DNA of 64,000 nucleotides from Nematostella vectensis (lineage: Eukaryota > Cnidaria > Anthozoa > Actiniaria > Edwardsiidae). The notes beneath the pieces were generated by a model. It searched no databases. It was not told where the DNA came from and saw only the letters and a list, made by a program, of their open reading frames with translations. Shown one piece after another: positions 12,200 to 26,637 of this stretch (positions are counted from its first letter, which is position 1; each line of letters begins with the position of its first letter). The translations under genes and the position numbers were made by a program. The stretch covers positions 9,194,139-9,258,138 of the forward strand of contig NC_064039.1 of the NCBI RefSeq assembly GCF_932526225.1. The letters run 5' to 3'.

Positions 12200-15100
12200 G
12201 GACGAGAGACGCGAGAATGTCGTGCCTATTAATATAAAGCCTGGGTACGACAGACTTCTGGCGCCTAGGGTTTAATAAATATTGAATAAAACAAAGCCGG
12301 TGAGATAACAATGTTCTGATGTAAAACAATGCTTAAATTTCTCGGTTGTATTTCGGAGTCTTTGATGTTTGCACTACAAGCCCCTGGGCCTTCTATTAGC
12401 AAGAGATGTGTTTTCTGCGGGAACATTGAGAATTTCTCCCCGGGGCTTCACCCCTCTTGGAATTCTGCCATAATGAATTATTTGCTATATCTCCTATTAT
12501 CCCGCTATTATCCTATTTTTGACAAAAAATAAACAATGTATTGTAGTTTCCCTTTAAGAAATTGGCCATTAGAAAAGTCAATAAGGATTGGTTTGTTGTC
12601 GCGTAGCAGTAAAGTTCGACCTCAGGGAAATGAGGGCTTTATCAAAGCGATAAGAGTAATTTAGATAGCACTCGTTATTTTGTACAAGTGTCTGTAACGT
12701 GACTGTGTTATATCGCTAAATCCTTTGAGATATCGGGTGTGGGTGGGCGATAAAGGCGTTAAGTAGAATAGGGACCGCTAACGTCACCATTAAGACCGCC
12801 ATGCAAAAGATTCTATCCGCAGATCAGCCGACATCTATCCGCTTTTGATACCAAAGAAACACCATATGACCTTGATAATTTGTCTTGTCTTACATGGCGT
12901 TGCCTTGTATATTTTGTAGCAAGTTTATCGATCATAATCCACTTCACGCATTTCGAGTAATATTGATACAATGATAACAGTGAAGTGTGATGCTCGTTTA
13001 GTCTGTCATTAAGCTTAATCTTCGAAACAATATGCCGGTTGATATGAAAACAAAGCCATGATTAGCCTTATATAGCGCTGATCCGAAGAACAAGACAAAT
13101 GTTTATTTGATTATCGCTGTCTTTTTGTAGCACAACATAGCGACACGAAAAACATTCAAAAACACGAAAAAAAATGCAAATTTATGTTATTAATTTATAT
13201 GTTTGTATATATTGTATACTGTGCAATACTTACTTGTATTCTAGTGATGTAGAAAACCTCCGCGCGCTTTGGGTCTTTTAAGCGGTAGTCTTGTAGCACC
13301 CAAACGTCTGTACCTTACCGATTAAAATCTGCAGACAAAAACGAAAATTAGATATCCTACCTTTTTACAATATTATTCCATGGCGATGTTTAGGCTTTGT
13401 TACTGCTTTCGCACACTTAGTAATAATTTCAGAAAACACGCGTCGCGCTCAATACAATTACAAACCTTTCACACTTAGGAATAAACAGGTATTGGTTTGC
13501 TCGGGTTAGAGAGAGAGATGTTGCGATAGCTAAAAAGGAACAGCTTGCGGTGTCAAATAGCCCGCCGGATGTTATAAGAACAGTTCGGCAAACGTAGCGA
13601 CTTGGCATTACAGGTCATATAAAGATACAATCAAGATCGCTTTTAAGATATTGCTCTGTAAAGGGAAGTTGTGGAAGGCTTGTGTCGATCTGCTGGTTAT
13701 CTCAAGAACTTCGACTTAAACTTCAAAAGATATCTCATTGCTACATGAAAAAAAAAGGCTTCAAGAAGCTTAATGCTTGTTAATTGTTTTACTTTCTTTT
13801 ATCCTTTTTTTCTGCCAAAATGATACATCACAGCAGACAGACTTTTTGTCTACTGTTGCGAATCGTTCAATCAATTACCAAATCATACAATCGTTTGTTT
13901 ACAAACACTATTGTTGTTTATGGACGCTATAGATATTAATGGACCGTATCTACGACTGATATTACTCCAACTCGATGATAGTTTTCACCGCGAGTAGGGT
14001 TGCTCAATTTTTTTCTCTGAAATTACTTCTTTGCTTTCCACGAATGGACGGGAGCGATAGAAAATGCCTCCTTGGGGGGGATTTGTTTAAGTGCAACGCT
14101 CGTACCTGGCCTCTTTGTAAAGTAAAGACCAAAAATAAGGATGAGAGAAACTCGTATTCGCTTTCACAAATTAATGAAAATACATATTACCCAATTTTTT
14201 TGTATTATCTTTTGGTGAGTTTTTTTATGTAATGACTTTCGCATATAGAACGCACTTTGCGAGTTGTTTTGACATCTTGTATGCGAATTACACATCTTTC
14301 TGTCTTTGTACCAGAGGCTCCCATGTTTCCTACGCGGCGACAATGACAGAGCGAAGCCAGTCATCTATGTTCTGTATTCTGTATTGAAAATGCGTACTGA
14401 TTTATTAGGGTAAATTAACAAAAAGTCATTGGACTACGAAATAGCAAAATACCCATATAGATGATGCACCTGAAGTCTTTAAATGTAATTACTATTTCAT
14501 AAGATTTTTATAAACATTGGCTATATCAATATCCTTTTCAAGTCATGTTCATTCATATGTTTCGTTCGGATTATCCGACTTATCTTTTGTGTGTTTTCTA
14601 AGTACCGTTAGTCGAGTAAATTTAGCGGCAAAGCACGGCTTTTTACATAGCGGGGAGTGCTTTGTGCGAGCGTTTCGGCAGATTTTTGTTTTTTCTTTCG
14701 GTTATTTACATTGCATAGGTTATCTGTACCAAACATGCTTTTAAATTTGGGTCTACGATGATGGCCCTAAATCTGTGATTGATTGGAATAATTATTCGCA
14801 GACCATGGCTTATGAAATTAATGAAACCCTAACAAAGTGTTCCAGAAATTATGTCGCTTTTATGTCCTCTTCTCTTGAATCTTTTGAATACGTTTAAGTA
14901 AATATCTAATTAGAATGCTAATTTTCAGGTTAAACTAGCTCCTCTCTGTTTTTCTACGCGAGCTCAGTGTGAGTGGTTTGCAAGTTCGCGGGGCTATGTT
15001 GAACTTTGTCTGATGCATGCCCCCACCCATCCCCCCTCAGATCGTAGCACCGATAAATGCCAATGGCTCATATTAGTTTTAAATATTGCTATTTTGCACT

Positions 15101-17476
15101 CATTTAACTAGAGTAAAATATAATCAATATGAACCAGGAATCCACAATAAAATTGTAAACATTTTAAGTTTGTAAATTACGTGATTAAAATTATGTTTGC
15201 CCAAGATTCGTGGGGTGAAAAAAAAAAGAGAAAAGAAGATTTAAAAAAACGAATAGTTCACTTAAAAAATTATCCGACATGTCTATCTACGAAAGTTTAA
15301 GCGCATTAGAAGGATCTGGAAAACTGCAGAAATTTAAAAACAAAAATATTTAATGGAAAAGTGCTTATATTGAGCACAATGCAAAAGAACCATAAAATGT
15401 CACGAAAAGTAACATCTCCTTGCTTGTAAGATTTTATAATCTTAACAGTAATTGAATGTGGAATTCAATGTTTCGTTTTCTTTATGCTCTAGATCAAAAT
15501 AATTCCCTAAAGCCGGAAAAAGGCTGTTTAGCAGGTGACAAAAAATGACGAAAAAAAGCAACATGACTACCTAAAAGATCTACGAAACAAGTGTAGATCG
15601 CTTATCGAAAATATACTCATTGTATGCACACGCCTTCTGATCATCACAAACTATTCATTAGTATCAAATTAAAAAGCACACGAGAAGATATATCTTAAGT
15701 TTTGCGACACTATTGATGTTACCTGTGGTGTATTCATCGTTCTACATCTTGAAGATCTGGCAAAGAAAATATTATGACTCCTGGTCTGGTTCTCGCTCGT
15801 CGCACGGTAGGTCGTGGCTTAGGACGATCCCCGGCTAGTAGTGGCGTGATTGCTTGTTTAATCTAGAATCCCTACCAGCAGATGGCAACAGCTTCCCGCC
15901 TTTCACGCTAGTGGCGCGCATCTCTCGGTCAATGTGCTAACTGCCCATGGCGTCTCCCTGCACGGTCATTGGCCAAGCGCTGCTATGGTTCACCATTAGC
16001 ATGAAAGAGCTTGTTTCCGTTTTACTCATTTCTCGTGCAATAACATAGTCTCCTCGTGTTGCAGAATCAGAGTACAGTCATACAAGACGAATTTGCTAAA
16101 TTTATAACTGTCGAAATTTGGAAACCATTACTTTTTAGCAATCATGTCAGATAGCAGAGCTGTAGAAGCTGACAATGCGTTTTTTTGTTGTTGTTTGAGC
16201 TGTGTTTTTGAATGAAGCTTTGTGCCTATTTTTCCATTCAATAAAGAGGAACATATCAACACATATTTTGGTTAACTTATGTCAGCAGCTCGTTTCGTTG
16301 TGAATTGTTTCTACTACAATTCTTTTTTGGGGGCAAATATTTTGTTTCGAAATAGTTGTGGCTAATTGCATATTTCCACGTTATTTTACCCAGCGTCCCT
16401 TTATTGAACTCAACAAATCTTCTTTTCCTACGCTAATACCAATTTGTTTACTTCTACGATTTCCTCTGCGGAGGAAGCTAAGCCAAGGACAATTATTGAG
16501 TAAGAGTAAATCCCATACTACTGGATATGGGCAAAAATTCTGTTCTAATAAAGTCATGTTTATAAATTTTCAACTTTTGCTGACTAATCGATGTAAAAAC
16601 TGGTATTGAGATGTCCTTGTCGAAGTTCCTTCTTTTTGTAGACTAATTGCAAACCATTGCTAATTTAACTTCCTTTCTATTTTAAACCGAATTTGTTTCA
16701 CAAAATCTCGGAACATCGGCATTACGGATCGTATTCGCAGCTTTGAAGCGTTACAAATCTAAACGTTAGTGAAACTATAACCGAACAATACCCCCTTTTG
16801 TCACAGATCTTTCTTTGTGCTTGTTTTGTATATGAGTTCTGCATGTTAATGTCATGGTATTGCATGATATTTTGGTTAAAGACTTCGACTAAGTACGTAA
16901 GTGAAAAATATGTGAGGCCTGTCAATTTGAGAAAGATCCAGAAGAGCCTTCATGCCTGATGTAAAGAGCGTGTGTCGAGAACAACCCAATGATAGCAGAA
17001 ATGCGTCTTTAAGCCCCTTGCAGCACCTGCGAATGACTATTCGCGCGTTATAACAACCAGCTTTTGGTGGAAAGGCTATAAACCAATCCAGAGTGGATAT
17101 CCTATTTATAACCAGAAACCGAGTGCGTGGTTCTGGTTGTAGCTATTTTGAGTGCGTTAAAACATATCAATAATGAGAAGTGCCCACGCTTTGGGCCGGC
17201 TAAGAGTGGGCAATAAGTTAAATATATTTAGTCTAGAAGTCTCCTACTTTTCCTCGCAAGGAAATAATTTAGTTTCTTGAAAAAAAATAAATTACGAGAT
17301 TTGACAAAACGTGCCCCTTTGGCACATCCTGTCTTAGCCAAACGTGCCAATGGAATGATTGTGTTTTTAAACTGTGATTGCCTTCAATTTGTCTTGGTTG
17401 AGAGTTATCATCCCTACTTGGGTATTTAAACATCTCTACCTTTCTACTCTGGTATACAAAACTTATGTTAACTTGG

Positions 17477-17890
17477 CCCTTCGGTCACGCAAAATCAGCT
17501 AAGTCAATCAAGTCACTGGGCACATATTATCAATAATGATTAATATTTTGTAGCAAGTCCTAGTCTTCTGCTTAAAGGGGACATGTCTTGACCCTTTCGT
17601 GGGCCACGCAAGAGCAGCAAAGACAATCATGACACCGGGCACATATGATCACTACTAGCAAGTCCTAGTCTTCTGCTTAAAGGGGACGTGTCTTGACCCT
17701 TTCGTGGGCCACGCGAAATCAGCAAAGACAATCATGACACCGGGCACATATGATCACTACTAGCAAGTCCTAGTCTTCTGCTTAAAGGGGACGTGTCTTG
17801 ACCCTTTCGTGGGCCACGCGAAATCAGCAAAGACAACCATGACACTGGGCACATATAATTAATATCTGGTAGCAAGTCCTTTCGTGGGCC
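17477..17890. repeat. About 105 bp tandem repeat, nearly 4 copies
   Basis: TAGCAAGTCCTAGTCTTCTG recurs at 17551, 17656 and 17761, with a truncated start at 17870 and a diverged half unit upstream. The unit contains AAAGGGGACGTGTCTTGACC and GTGGGCCACGCGAAATCAGC. Confidence 0.88.
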
Positions 17891-18268
17891 ACCACACTTC
17901 CTTATTTAGAAAAGGCCTATCGATATATGTTTTTCTTCTAAAAAACATTTTTCAATAGCCATTTCGTTTCAATCGCTTCGAAACAAAAGCATTGTCTCCA
18001 TCTGTCGTGAGCGCGTGCATTTTATATAAAAAACTTTTATATGACGAGTATACCAAGAATTCATACGCTCAGTGAACAGCACGCGAGACGGTGTCGAAAA
18101 TAGAGTGATTTTTATTAACCCGTGAACTACAAATTTATTTCTTGTTCCTTCAATGATAACTTGGCAATGTTATACACCCAAAACAATTTCTGATTGTGCA
18201 TTCCTGGTCTTTTTTTTGTTGCAGAGCCCTGTTTTATCAAAAGCTGGGAACTGCGAAACCCGAGTGAC

Positions 18269-18367
18269 CCTGTGCAGAGCTTTCTGTGTCGCTCGTTTAC
18301 TTTGCTCCACATCAATTATGCTGATGTGGAGCAATGGATACGAGCGACATAGAAAGCTCTGCACAGG
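18269..18367. repeat. 99 bp hairpin (near-perfect inverted repeat)
   Basis: CCTGTGCAGAGCTTTCTGTG pairs with CATAGAAAGCTCTGCACAGG, and the inner TTGCTCCACATCA pairs with TGATGTGGAGCAA, leaving a loop of about 6-8 bases. An RNA from here would fold into a long stem with few mismatches. It could be a MITE or a small-RNA precursor; sequence alone does not decide. Confidence 0.7.
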
Positions 18368-18369
18368 AG

Positions 18370-21300
18370 GGCAACAGAGAGTAAGCGACAGCAAAATCTG
18401 AAAAGTTATAAGATTGTGGCATTGTAAAAGAGTAGCGAAGTCTTGCGATATTATTTTTGTGTGGTTCGTATTTTTTTATTTGTTGTTTTTGTAGGTGTTT
18501 TTATTATCAAAAGGCTGACTAGTCTCTGTGGTACAAAAGCCCATCCTCCTGGCCAAGTCCGTTCACCCGATTGGTAAAATGGCTTTTGAATATTAAATGA
18601 GTTTTTAAAATTAGAACAGTTTGTTATTATGGGTGTTAGTTTTTTTTCTTCTAAATATGCCGTCCTTACACACAGCGTCATACAAACTCGCGCGCGCTCC
18701 GATTTTTGGCGGCAAAATAACAACAGTCGATTGCTGCAGCCACTCATAAAATCACGTGATTTCTTAGTGCAAGTCACCGATTGGCCAATATTATGGGACA
18801 ATGTTGATGTTGATTATAATACCTTGACGTCACAGGCCTTTTGCAGAAATACATGATTGTACGCACTATTTCATTAGTTGTAACAGGAATTCTTTGCCTT
18901 GAGAGCTCAGTCGTATGAGTCATTCCGACAATAACGACTTTTTATTTCCTCACCACTTTTGAAGAAATGGCAATAAACTGCCCTTTTTTTTCTCGTAAAA
19001 TGTGACGTTATAACCGGAACAAACAAATGATCCAATGACGGAAAAGTATTAACTTACAAGCTTCCGTTGCGTGCCCGAGCGAAATTATTCCACTTTCATG
19101 CCACGGTTCATAATAATATTAATGATATTGTAAATATATATTGCGCACAATTCTAACATTGGAATATGATAATATCGCATACGCTCCCCATACCACGGCC
19201 CGTTCATCACGCAAAACGAAACACGTTTCACGCGCACACGCTTAACACGCCCCATCACGCACACGGTATAAGCACGATTGCCTTGACCTTGTACCCATAT
19301 ATTCGTAATTGAAAAATACAACACGCTAGCCATATGCACGCTAATAACTTACACCATACCACGCAGAGAACGCCAACTGAAGCATACTGCAAATTAGCAA
19401 GAGTTTGATTGTTTTTTTATGATCCGCTTGTGATATGTTTTGGGCGAGTGCAAGTAGGAAATTGGAGAACATTCCATATGACGAACAAAAACCCAGGGGG
19501 GTCTAGCAAGTAGCAAATTATAGCCCATACTGATATTGATGAAACTTCTTAATGATTGGGATTTTCGGGCTGTGGGAAGGGATTGATGGATATTCAAAGA
19601 GCCCTTGTCAAGGGGGGCGTAAAGGGGCCACGATAACCGCAAAACCGCACAGAAAATCGCAAAAAAAAACCCTCCAGAAAATCGCGAAAAAAACCGCTTT
19701 GCTTTTAGAAACCTCAAAACGGCGCACAAAAAAAACTACGAGAAAATGGCATCACCGCAAACCCTATGCACCCTCCCCCCCTTGTGAGCCACACCTTTGT
19801 TATTGTTTCAACCAATATTGGAGGCCACATTTTGAGAAGAAAATCGCAAAATAACCATCTAAAAATAAAATCTTATGCTTTATTTACCAAATCAAACATA
19901 TCGCAACAAACTACTCCAAATCAGCCGATGGAAATGGATGATTTTTCACTTTTTGTGCTTGGCTTTTTAAAAAAGAATTCTTGAGAATAAATCTAATGAC
20001 GTTATAATTGCCATAGAGCGTTGTAAGCTCGTAAATGTGAGCTTATACACATATACACTTCATTCCAAATATTTCTGATTATACCCCTCCAATCAAATGG
20101 GATCTTAATTTTGTCGTGAGCCCTATCCCACTCCCACCACACCCATACTCTTAGGCCAGCTCCTCTACGATCACTTGAACACCAGATAGCAATGACAGCT
20201 GGATACTCGAAAAATCTCGATTAAATAACCTACCATTTGTTTATAGTTACTCAGGAAAATATCTGATACTTACTTCGGACGATGTGACGTCAAATATCTA
20301 AAAATCTTAAAATTCGCACTCTCAACAAAGAGTAAACGAGGGTAAATCATTCGTTGTGCAAATGAATGCTTCCACTCAAGCACAGATCTTATCTACAAGG
20401 TACGTGTGTCAGGCCAACGCAAACGTGCCATGACATTAAGCCGCCTTGTACAATGATGCCGTACAGGGAAGGCAGGTTGAGATGTCGTGTTGAGATGAAA
20501 CGATCCGGACGAGGAATAGCCGAGCACTTTACGGGGATTATTTGTTACAATGGTAATGTGCTTTCATGTGTCTTCTAAGTAAATGACCTGTTGTTCTTTT
20601 TGCTTGTGCCCACTGGAAAGCTTTTTTAATAGGTTAACCCAAAATTCCACTTACAATAATATCGTTGCTAGATTTTTTTCAAATCCTCTAAGTAATAACA
20701 TGTTTTTTTTTCAACATTATCATTCTCTCTCGCGTACATGCAATATCGTTTAAAGATATTCTTTTAAGATATAAGAGTACAACAATATTTGTCTCGTAGG
20801 CTTTGCCAGAAGTATTAGTATTGCGCGCAATATTGTTTTATTTATCTTGTTAACGTTGTACACAAGTTTGAAAAGTGTACACAAAGCTTGAAAAAACACG
20901 AAACACAAATAAGGCTGATTAAAGTGATGCATATGTTTTAAAATCCTACAAAAGTTTATTTTCTTTAGTTCTGTCTACTCAATTGAACGAATATTTATGC
21001 GTAAGATCGGCTTATTCTTTCTGGGTGGCCCTTAGAAAAGATTTGAGTTACTTTTGATTAAGTTTCGAGATAAGCTCTACATTGTTAGGACTTTCAAGGG
21101 TTTTATATAAGCTTTAAACTTCCAATTCCCTGTGTTCTCGGGGCGCACAACTCCTTTACTGATCCACTCTCGAATTTCTGCCGACGCGTGGTATCATAGT
21201 GGTAGGAAGAAAAACAGATTAAACTTGAAATCGTTGATGGCTAATTCCTATATCAGCGTTGGCTTTTTGTATACATTTTTAATTAGATACTAAAAAAGGT

Positions 21301-22437
21301 TGTTCCTATCTAAAAAGCATTGCTTTAGAAATATGGTACGGTAAGATACCGACAAGGTAAATGGCTCTTTTCCAAGTAGCAGTTGTTTTTCCTAACAAGA
21401 TTCTCATAGCGAAACGTTTCTGTTGTAGAGTTTTCCTGTACTCGATAGCATAAGATAGACAGCTAAAGGTCAGTAAAAAAATCTTAACAGTTAGCACTTA
21501 CCCTGTATCACTCGCATGAAATCCGTGCCTTTTCACTCTCTCACCCTTATTTTATTTTTGATTCTTTGCCTGTAATATCGTTTAGCTCTGTTATCTCGAT
21601 AACGCTCCCGTATGTTTTCAGCTTTTGCTATTGGTTTATCCTAAACCGGTTTTTAATTCAACTGTACTTAATTAAGTGTCACATACTATAGCACGACTTG
21701 TTTACAATCTACGAACTTTAGTTTATATTAGGATTTAAACTCAAATTTTAAACGGCTTGTTCAATACGTGAGTATGTATATATTCTAATTCTCTCCTTCC
21801 CATAACCAAAACATTCTTTTTTTCATTTTCTTTTTTTTTGCTTATTTTTACTTATACACAACCCTGTCTCGAAAACCAACACAGTAATATCAAATAAAAA
21901 AACACATGGTAATTATTGTATAAAAAGTAAGGTAAAATATTTTTAGTACCCAGTAAAGCTCCCGATACGACTTAAATATCTTAAAAAGTAAGTCTATATG
22001 GAGACTCAACAGTCCTTCAGTTTTGTCTTGAGGTGTAGTAAACAACCCCTCTTATGCTACGTGACTTAATAAGTCATTTAATAACATAGCGTTTGTACGC
22101 TGAAAATTTGTAACCCCGCCGCTTTGCACGATTCGGTTAGCCACGAAAAGGTATAAATCGGAAATACGCCCGCACGTGCATATAGCCCATGCGGAAATAT
22201 AAGCTATATGCATTCACGCGCAAGGACATGTTGGTACGAACATGCAATTTCTTTTGGTTTTTAGATAAGAAAAATAGCATTAATGACGTCGGGCGTGTGA
22301 TGCATTACACGAGAATCCGCTACGTGTGCGTCAGGGGAGGACTTGGAACCCATGCCGCACACCAAGGCCTCATAAAGAAATATCATGTCGTTTATCGTCG
22401 CCGCCCGCGTCCGGATGTTACTAAAAAGGGGAGCGGG
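18370..22437. other. Unique non-coding stretch
   Basis: A 70-codon frame at 20366-20578 ends near a GGTAATG donor-like word but matches no family. A-rich degenerate repeats lie near 19.62-19.75 kb. Nothing firm. Confidence 0.5.
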
Positions 22438-22983
22438 GAACAGGGATCTGGGAACGAGTGATCAGCGGTAGGGCACAGCGATGTAGCAACCTCACGTGCG
22501 TCTCTTTGGCTCTTCTCTCGTTAAAATGGATGGTAAGTGAAATCTCTGACTCTGTTTCTAAGAATTATGAATAATTCATGCGCCTATTAGAATCGAATCT
22601 AATACGTTTCTCTTATTTTAGATGTGATAGAGATCAAGTCAAGTGAAAGGTATGTTGAAAGGGATAATATTATAACAGTTTGCTTGGGTAGTTTAGTGCG
22701 AGCTAAAATCGCAATGGTAAACTTGAAAAGAGATTTATGGAAACATATTTTGAATCCGTGTGTATTTTTGCAATCCTACATTGCCATGACTTCAAATTCT
22801 CATCCCATAGTGATGAAAAGCACTGTTACAAATTTGAGGTGCTATTTTCAGTATTTTTATGATTATTGAGTCAGAGATTTCACTTACCATCCATCTTAAC
22901 GAGAGAAGAGCCAAAGAGACGCACGTGAGGTTGCTACATCGCTGTGCCCTACCGCTGATCACTCGTTCTCAGATCCCTGTTCG
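22438..22983. mobile_element. Foldback/MITE-like element with 115 bp terminal inverted repeats
   Basis: Left arm 22438-22552 and right arm 22868-22983 are near-perfect reverse complements. They share GAACAGGGATCTG, GATCAGCGGTAGGGCACAGC, CGCACGTGAGG in reverse, and GGATGGTAAGTGAAATCTCT. The 315 bp centre contains an 81-codon frame (22624-22869) of no recognisable family. Each arm includes a GGTAAGT splice-donor-like word. Target duplication not identified. Confidence 0.65.
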
Positions 22984-25616
22984 GGAAACCATTTCACTTG
23001 TCACGTGTCACTAAATGCGGCTGCTAAGCAGACTACCATTTCACTGAACTAAACAATGGCTGAAGGACTCAATCTTTTCTCCGCGCGAGAAGTGTTGCGA
23101 CATGTTAAATGTTGTTTATACAAAAAAAACAAGTATGGTGATAAACATGTGATCTGTGTCTATTCTATATTAGTATAAATCTACTCACATACTATCATGA
23201 ATCCTGCAATTTGATTGGCTCTAGTGTTTTCGGGAGCGAGTATACAAGGGACATTACCTAGAAATTTCGCTTAAGGATCCTAGAATCGCTAGGAGTTTCG
23301 GATGCCTCGGGATGAGTAACTAGATTTTTAGGATGGCTGTAATTTCGCCTAGCAAATCTGGACAGATACAAAATATCTAGGAAAGCTTTATATTGTATAA
23401 AAATGACTGCAAACGAATAAAAACGTTATCTTAACTCATTCTAGGCCGGTTGTGAAATTTTCGTCGTTGGGTGCCCTTGATAGTTGTTTTTGTATCGAAA
23501 TTCCCCGATAACCTTACTCGGTACTGATGCAAGGAATAAACCTACGCTTTCTCTGCCCAAGCAAAGTCACATTTCTTATTGAAAAAAATTAGGCGCGTAC
23601 GTTCTATGAACTAAACTAGAGCACACGTTCCAGATACGACAGAACTACATTCTCCGAGAATGTCTTTCAATTTCATTTTATTAAAAAAATATCATACCCA
23701 GGGAATGATTAGAGGAGAAGTAATCAGAAAATAACTATGCTATTCAAAGTGGTCAGTATGAGCCCAAATTGCATTTCAAAACGGATCGCACTAACTAATC
23801 AAAGAGTTGCTTGCTATCTGAGCCTCGACGTGTTCTTATAATTTGGTAAAAATTCAGGCTGGACGTTTTATAAAAAAAGGTTCTCAAAGAAAAGAGTGTT
23901 ACATTGAGGAGTATTCGCCCCCTTTTATTTGCATATTTTACACTCGAAGATTCCATGTGTCGTAGTCCGCAGTGATCCATGGATACCAAATAAATAAACA
24001 AATAAGCGTGAATGAAAACTAATTTATGTTTGGAAGGTGTGCAATCCTTTTTATTCAGGATTCGGCCATCTATACGCTACCCATGGACCAATGCGGGCTA
24101 CAATATATGGATTCTCGAGGGCAACCTTTTTTGAAACAGGTGTATGTTTCATCAAATCCCTGATTAAATTAAAAAAAAAACATGAATCTTTTAGCGCTAA
24201 TTATTTGTTCGAGTTACGAAGGAGCGCTAATTTGAAGCGTGATGAAAGGTCCCGTCTTAAAACTGTGGCTCTCGCATACTTATGGCATCAATAAGCATGC
24301 TAATCAGCTAACGTAGAGTATTGGTGGCCACAGTCGCACTAAATAGTATGTTGACCAGCTAATCCTGACTTTTGATTATACATTTAATAGAAAGTTACTT
24401 GTTTGAATAAGCCGATGAAAACATATGCTTTATAAAGAGGCACGATATTGGCGGGAGCGTAAAATGTGGCGGTGTGACCAGCCATGAGATCATAAATAAA
24501 CTCTACGGATACAATCCTATGGATGGGGCGACTTTATTGCCCGGAATGTAATGGCTACATCTTTTAAGCACAGTTTTATTTAATCTTTTCCCAATCAAGA
24601 AATGCGTTTCTCTTTCAATATTCAGATCGGTAATATATGTTTAACTCATTTGTTCCTGAAACGCCCTTATACATTTCTTAGATAAATACGCGGACGTGTG
24701 AAAGCTATTTCTCAACCCCGCCTTCAAATCATTCCAAATCTTCTGCTCGTCTTTATAAAACCATGTAAATCCTTTGAAGCATCTACATACAATCAGTAAC
24801 TATCACAAGATTGAGTGAATAGTTAAAAACATTTCCCCGCCCTTGCACAAGTACCACAGACATGCGAAGGAGAATTAGTTATCTTTAGGCGCGAAACCTG
24901 GATTTACTTTTAACTCGCGATCGTCCTAATGACAACATTTTCCCAGTTAATTCAGAAAAGATCCCATCAACAGCCTGTGTTTATACTCATTAAGTGTGCG
25001 TATGATTTTGCCGATTCCCAAAGCTTTTTTTTTCTATGTAAGACTTGATAGATAGGTTCTCGCACATTTGTCAAGTGCTTTCAATCAGTCAAGTGTAAAA
25101 TGCTTTCCAGCGCTACTTTCTGCGCCAATCTAAGGATGAAAGTAGATGTTTTATGTTCTAAAGAAAGGCGTCTTGTGGCTTACTGACGTGTGAAAGAAAT
25201 TTCTTCTAACGATCCATTTCGCTTATTAGATTCTCTCTCATGGAAACGTTTTTTTATGACTATATTCGGTTAATGCTGTGCAGTATTTTAGGTATATAAT
25301 TTAAGGGTGATCTATGATGAAAATATTGGGAGCGAGGAATTAAAAAAAAAAATTGGCAAATACTTATCGTGGCCTGGTGCAGATATGAATATTAAATTGC
25401 TGGCATAGGTAACATGCTATTCTACAACCAGGAAACTGTGTTTACCCTTCATCTCATAGTCTCAAATCAGAATGGTCCAATTGTTATTTCAACACCCGTA
25501 ATTCATCATCCTATCTTGGAGTAAACCGATGTAGTTCAAAAACAATGTGTGTTCCATTTATTTCCCTATGCGCTAAGGTGAAAAGGCTGAAAAAGTGTGT
25601 GGGGAATACTTATTTT

Positions 25617-25707
25617 TACCCTGGTTCCAGAGCCTCGAACGTCTCTCTAGGCAAGGTTGAGCTGGCCACTAAATAGAGAGATGTTCGAGGCTCTAGAACC
25701 AGGGTAA
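25617..25707. repeat. 91 bp hairpin
   Basis: TTACCCTGGTTCCAGAGCCT and its inner GAACGTCTCTC pair with GAGAGATGTTCGAGGCTCT and AGAACCAGGGTAA around a loop of about 29 bases. Probably a small MITE. Confidence 0.65.
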
Positions 25708-26550
25708 CCTATTTTTGAAGTCTCGATAATTATCGATTTTTGTTTGCCTAATTCAAGTATTCGAGTCAGATCTTAGACTTTGGGCAATTTGACAACGTAG
25801 AGGTCAATAAAAGGGATAGTTTCCCTAAGATTCTCTCGACGCCTTTTCTACTTACCTTTTTAGTCTCTTTTCCACTTTCCATTGAATGAGTAATGGATTT
25901 ATGCTTTCCACTTGATTACGTGAGCATATCCTTAGCCGACAACGGCGGTAAAATGCACACGGAATCAAGCGCAAATTGGTCTTTGGGGGCAGGTGGAATT
26001 TTTTTTTATAATGATATGACACAATGTCAAATGACAAATTGTCGTACAATGATGTGGTAAATGCTGGTTAATAACTAGTAGTCAGATTATCCCAAGAACA
26101 CTTAAAAAATCCATTGATATGTGTATACAAACGGATCTAGAGGTTTCAAAGGATTTGCCTTTCATTTGTCCTTTTTCAGTTGCCGCCAAGAGTGGCACAG
26201 ACTATACCATACGTGCATTATCTATGGTGGACCATTCATCTTTTACTAACTACCGGTTGAAGGTTCGTTTGTTTTGGGGTTTTCATGCCACTATAGAGCT
26301 TTTAGTACGTAATGTAAGTCCTTCTTACGGTCCATCCTTCCCATTAAGTCTCGATACCTTTTATCCATGTATAGAACGAACAACTACCGACAGACGGGAT
26401 CAAAAGACCAGAAAATAGATTGAAAAGATGATGCAAGACGATGCATTAGGCCAGAAGCCTCACACGGTTTTAATTATTTGAAAAACTCTGAAGCTTCTCC
26501 CATGAACATTTTTCCACAATGCTGCCGTTAATTGGTTAAACTAGTATAAC

Positions 26551-26637
26551 GATCGGAAAACACGTTAAAACACGGATCGGTAAAACACGTTAAAACACGG
26601 ATCAGTAAAACACGGATCGGTAAAACACGGTTAAAGG
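26551..26637. repeat. Short degenerate tandem repeat
   Basis: GATCGGTAAAACACGTTAAA-type units of about 25 bp recur three to four times with deletions. Confidence 0.7.

Larger units (their letters stand above)
9311..17476. other. Unique non-coding stretch, possibly intron or intergenic
   Basis: Apart from the 33 bp duplication at 12.13 kb, only simple A-runs, a diverged A-rich repeat near 9.84-9.99 kb, an AAAC microsatellite near 10.26 kb and a slightly GC-richer patch at 15.78-15.99 kb (ATTGG box, CpGs) stand out. No exon recognised. Confidence 0.5.

Noticed and set aside
18825-18832. CRE palindrome TGACGTCA (another at 43706)
   Set aside because: An 8 bp motif is expected by chance in 64 kb, and no gene start is nearby.
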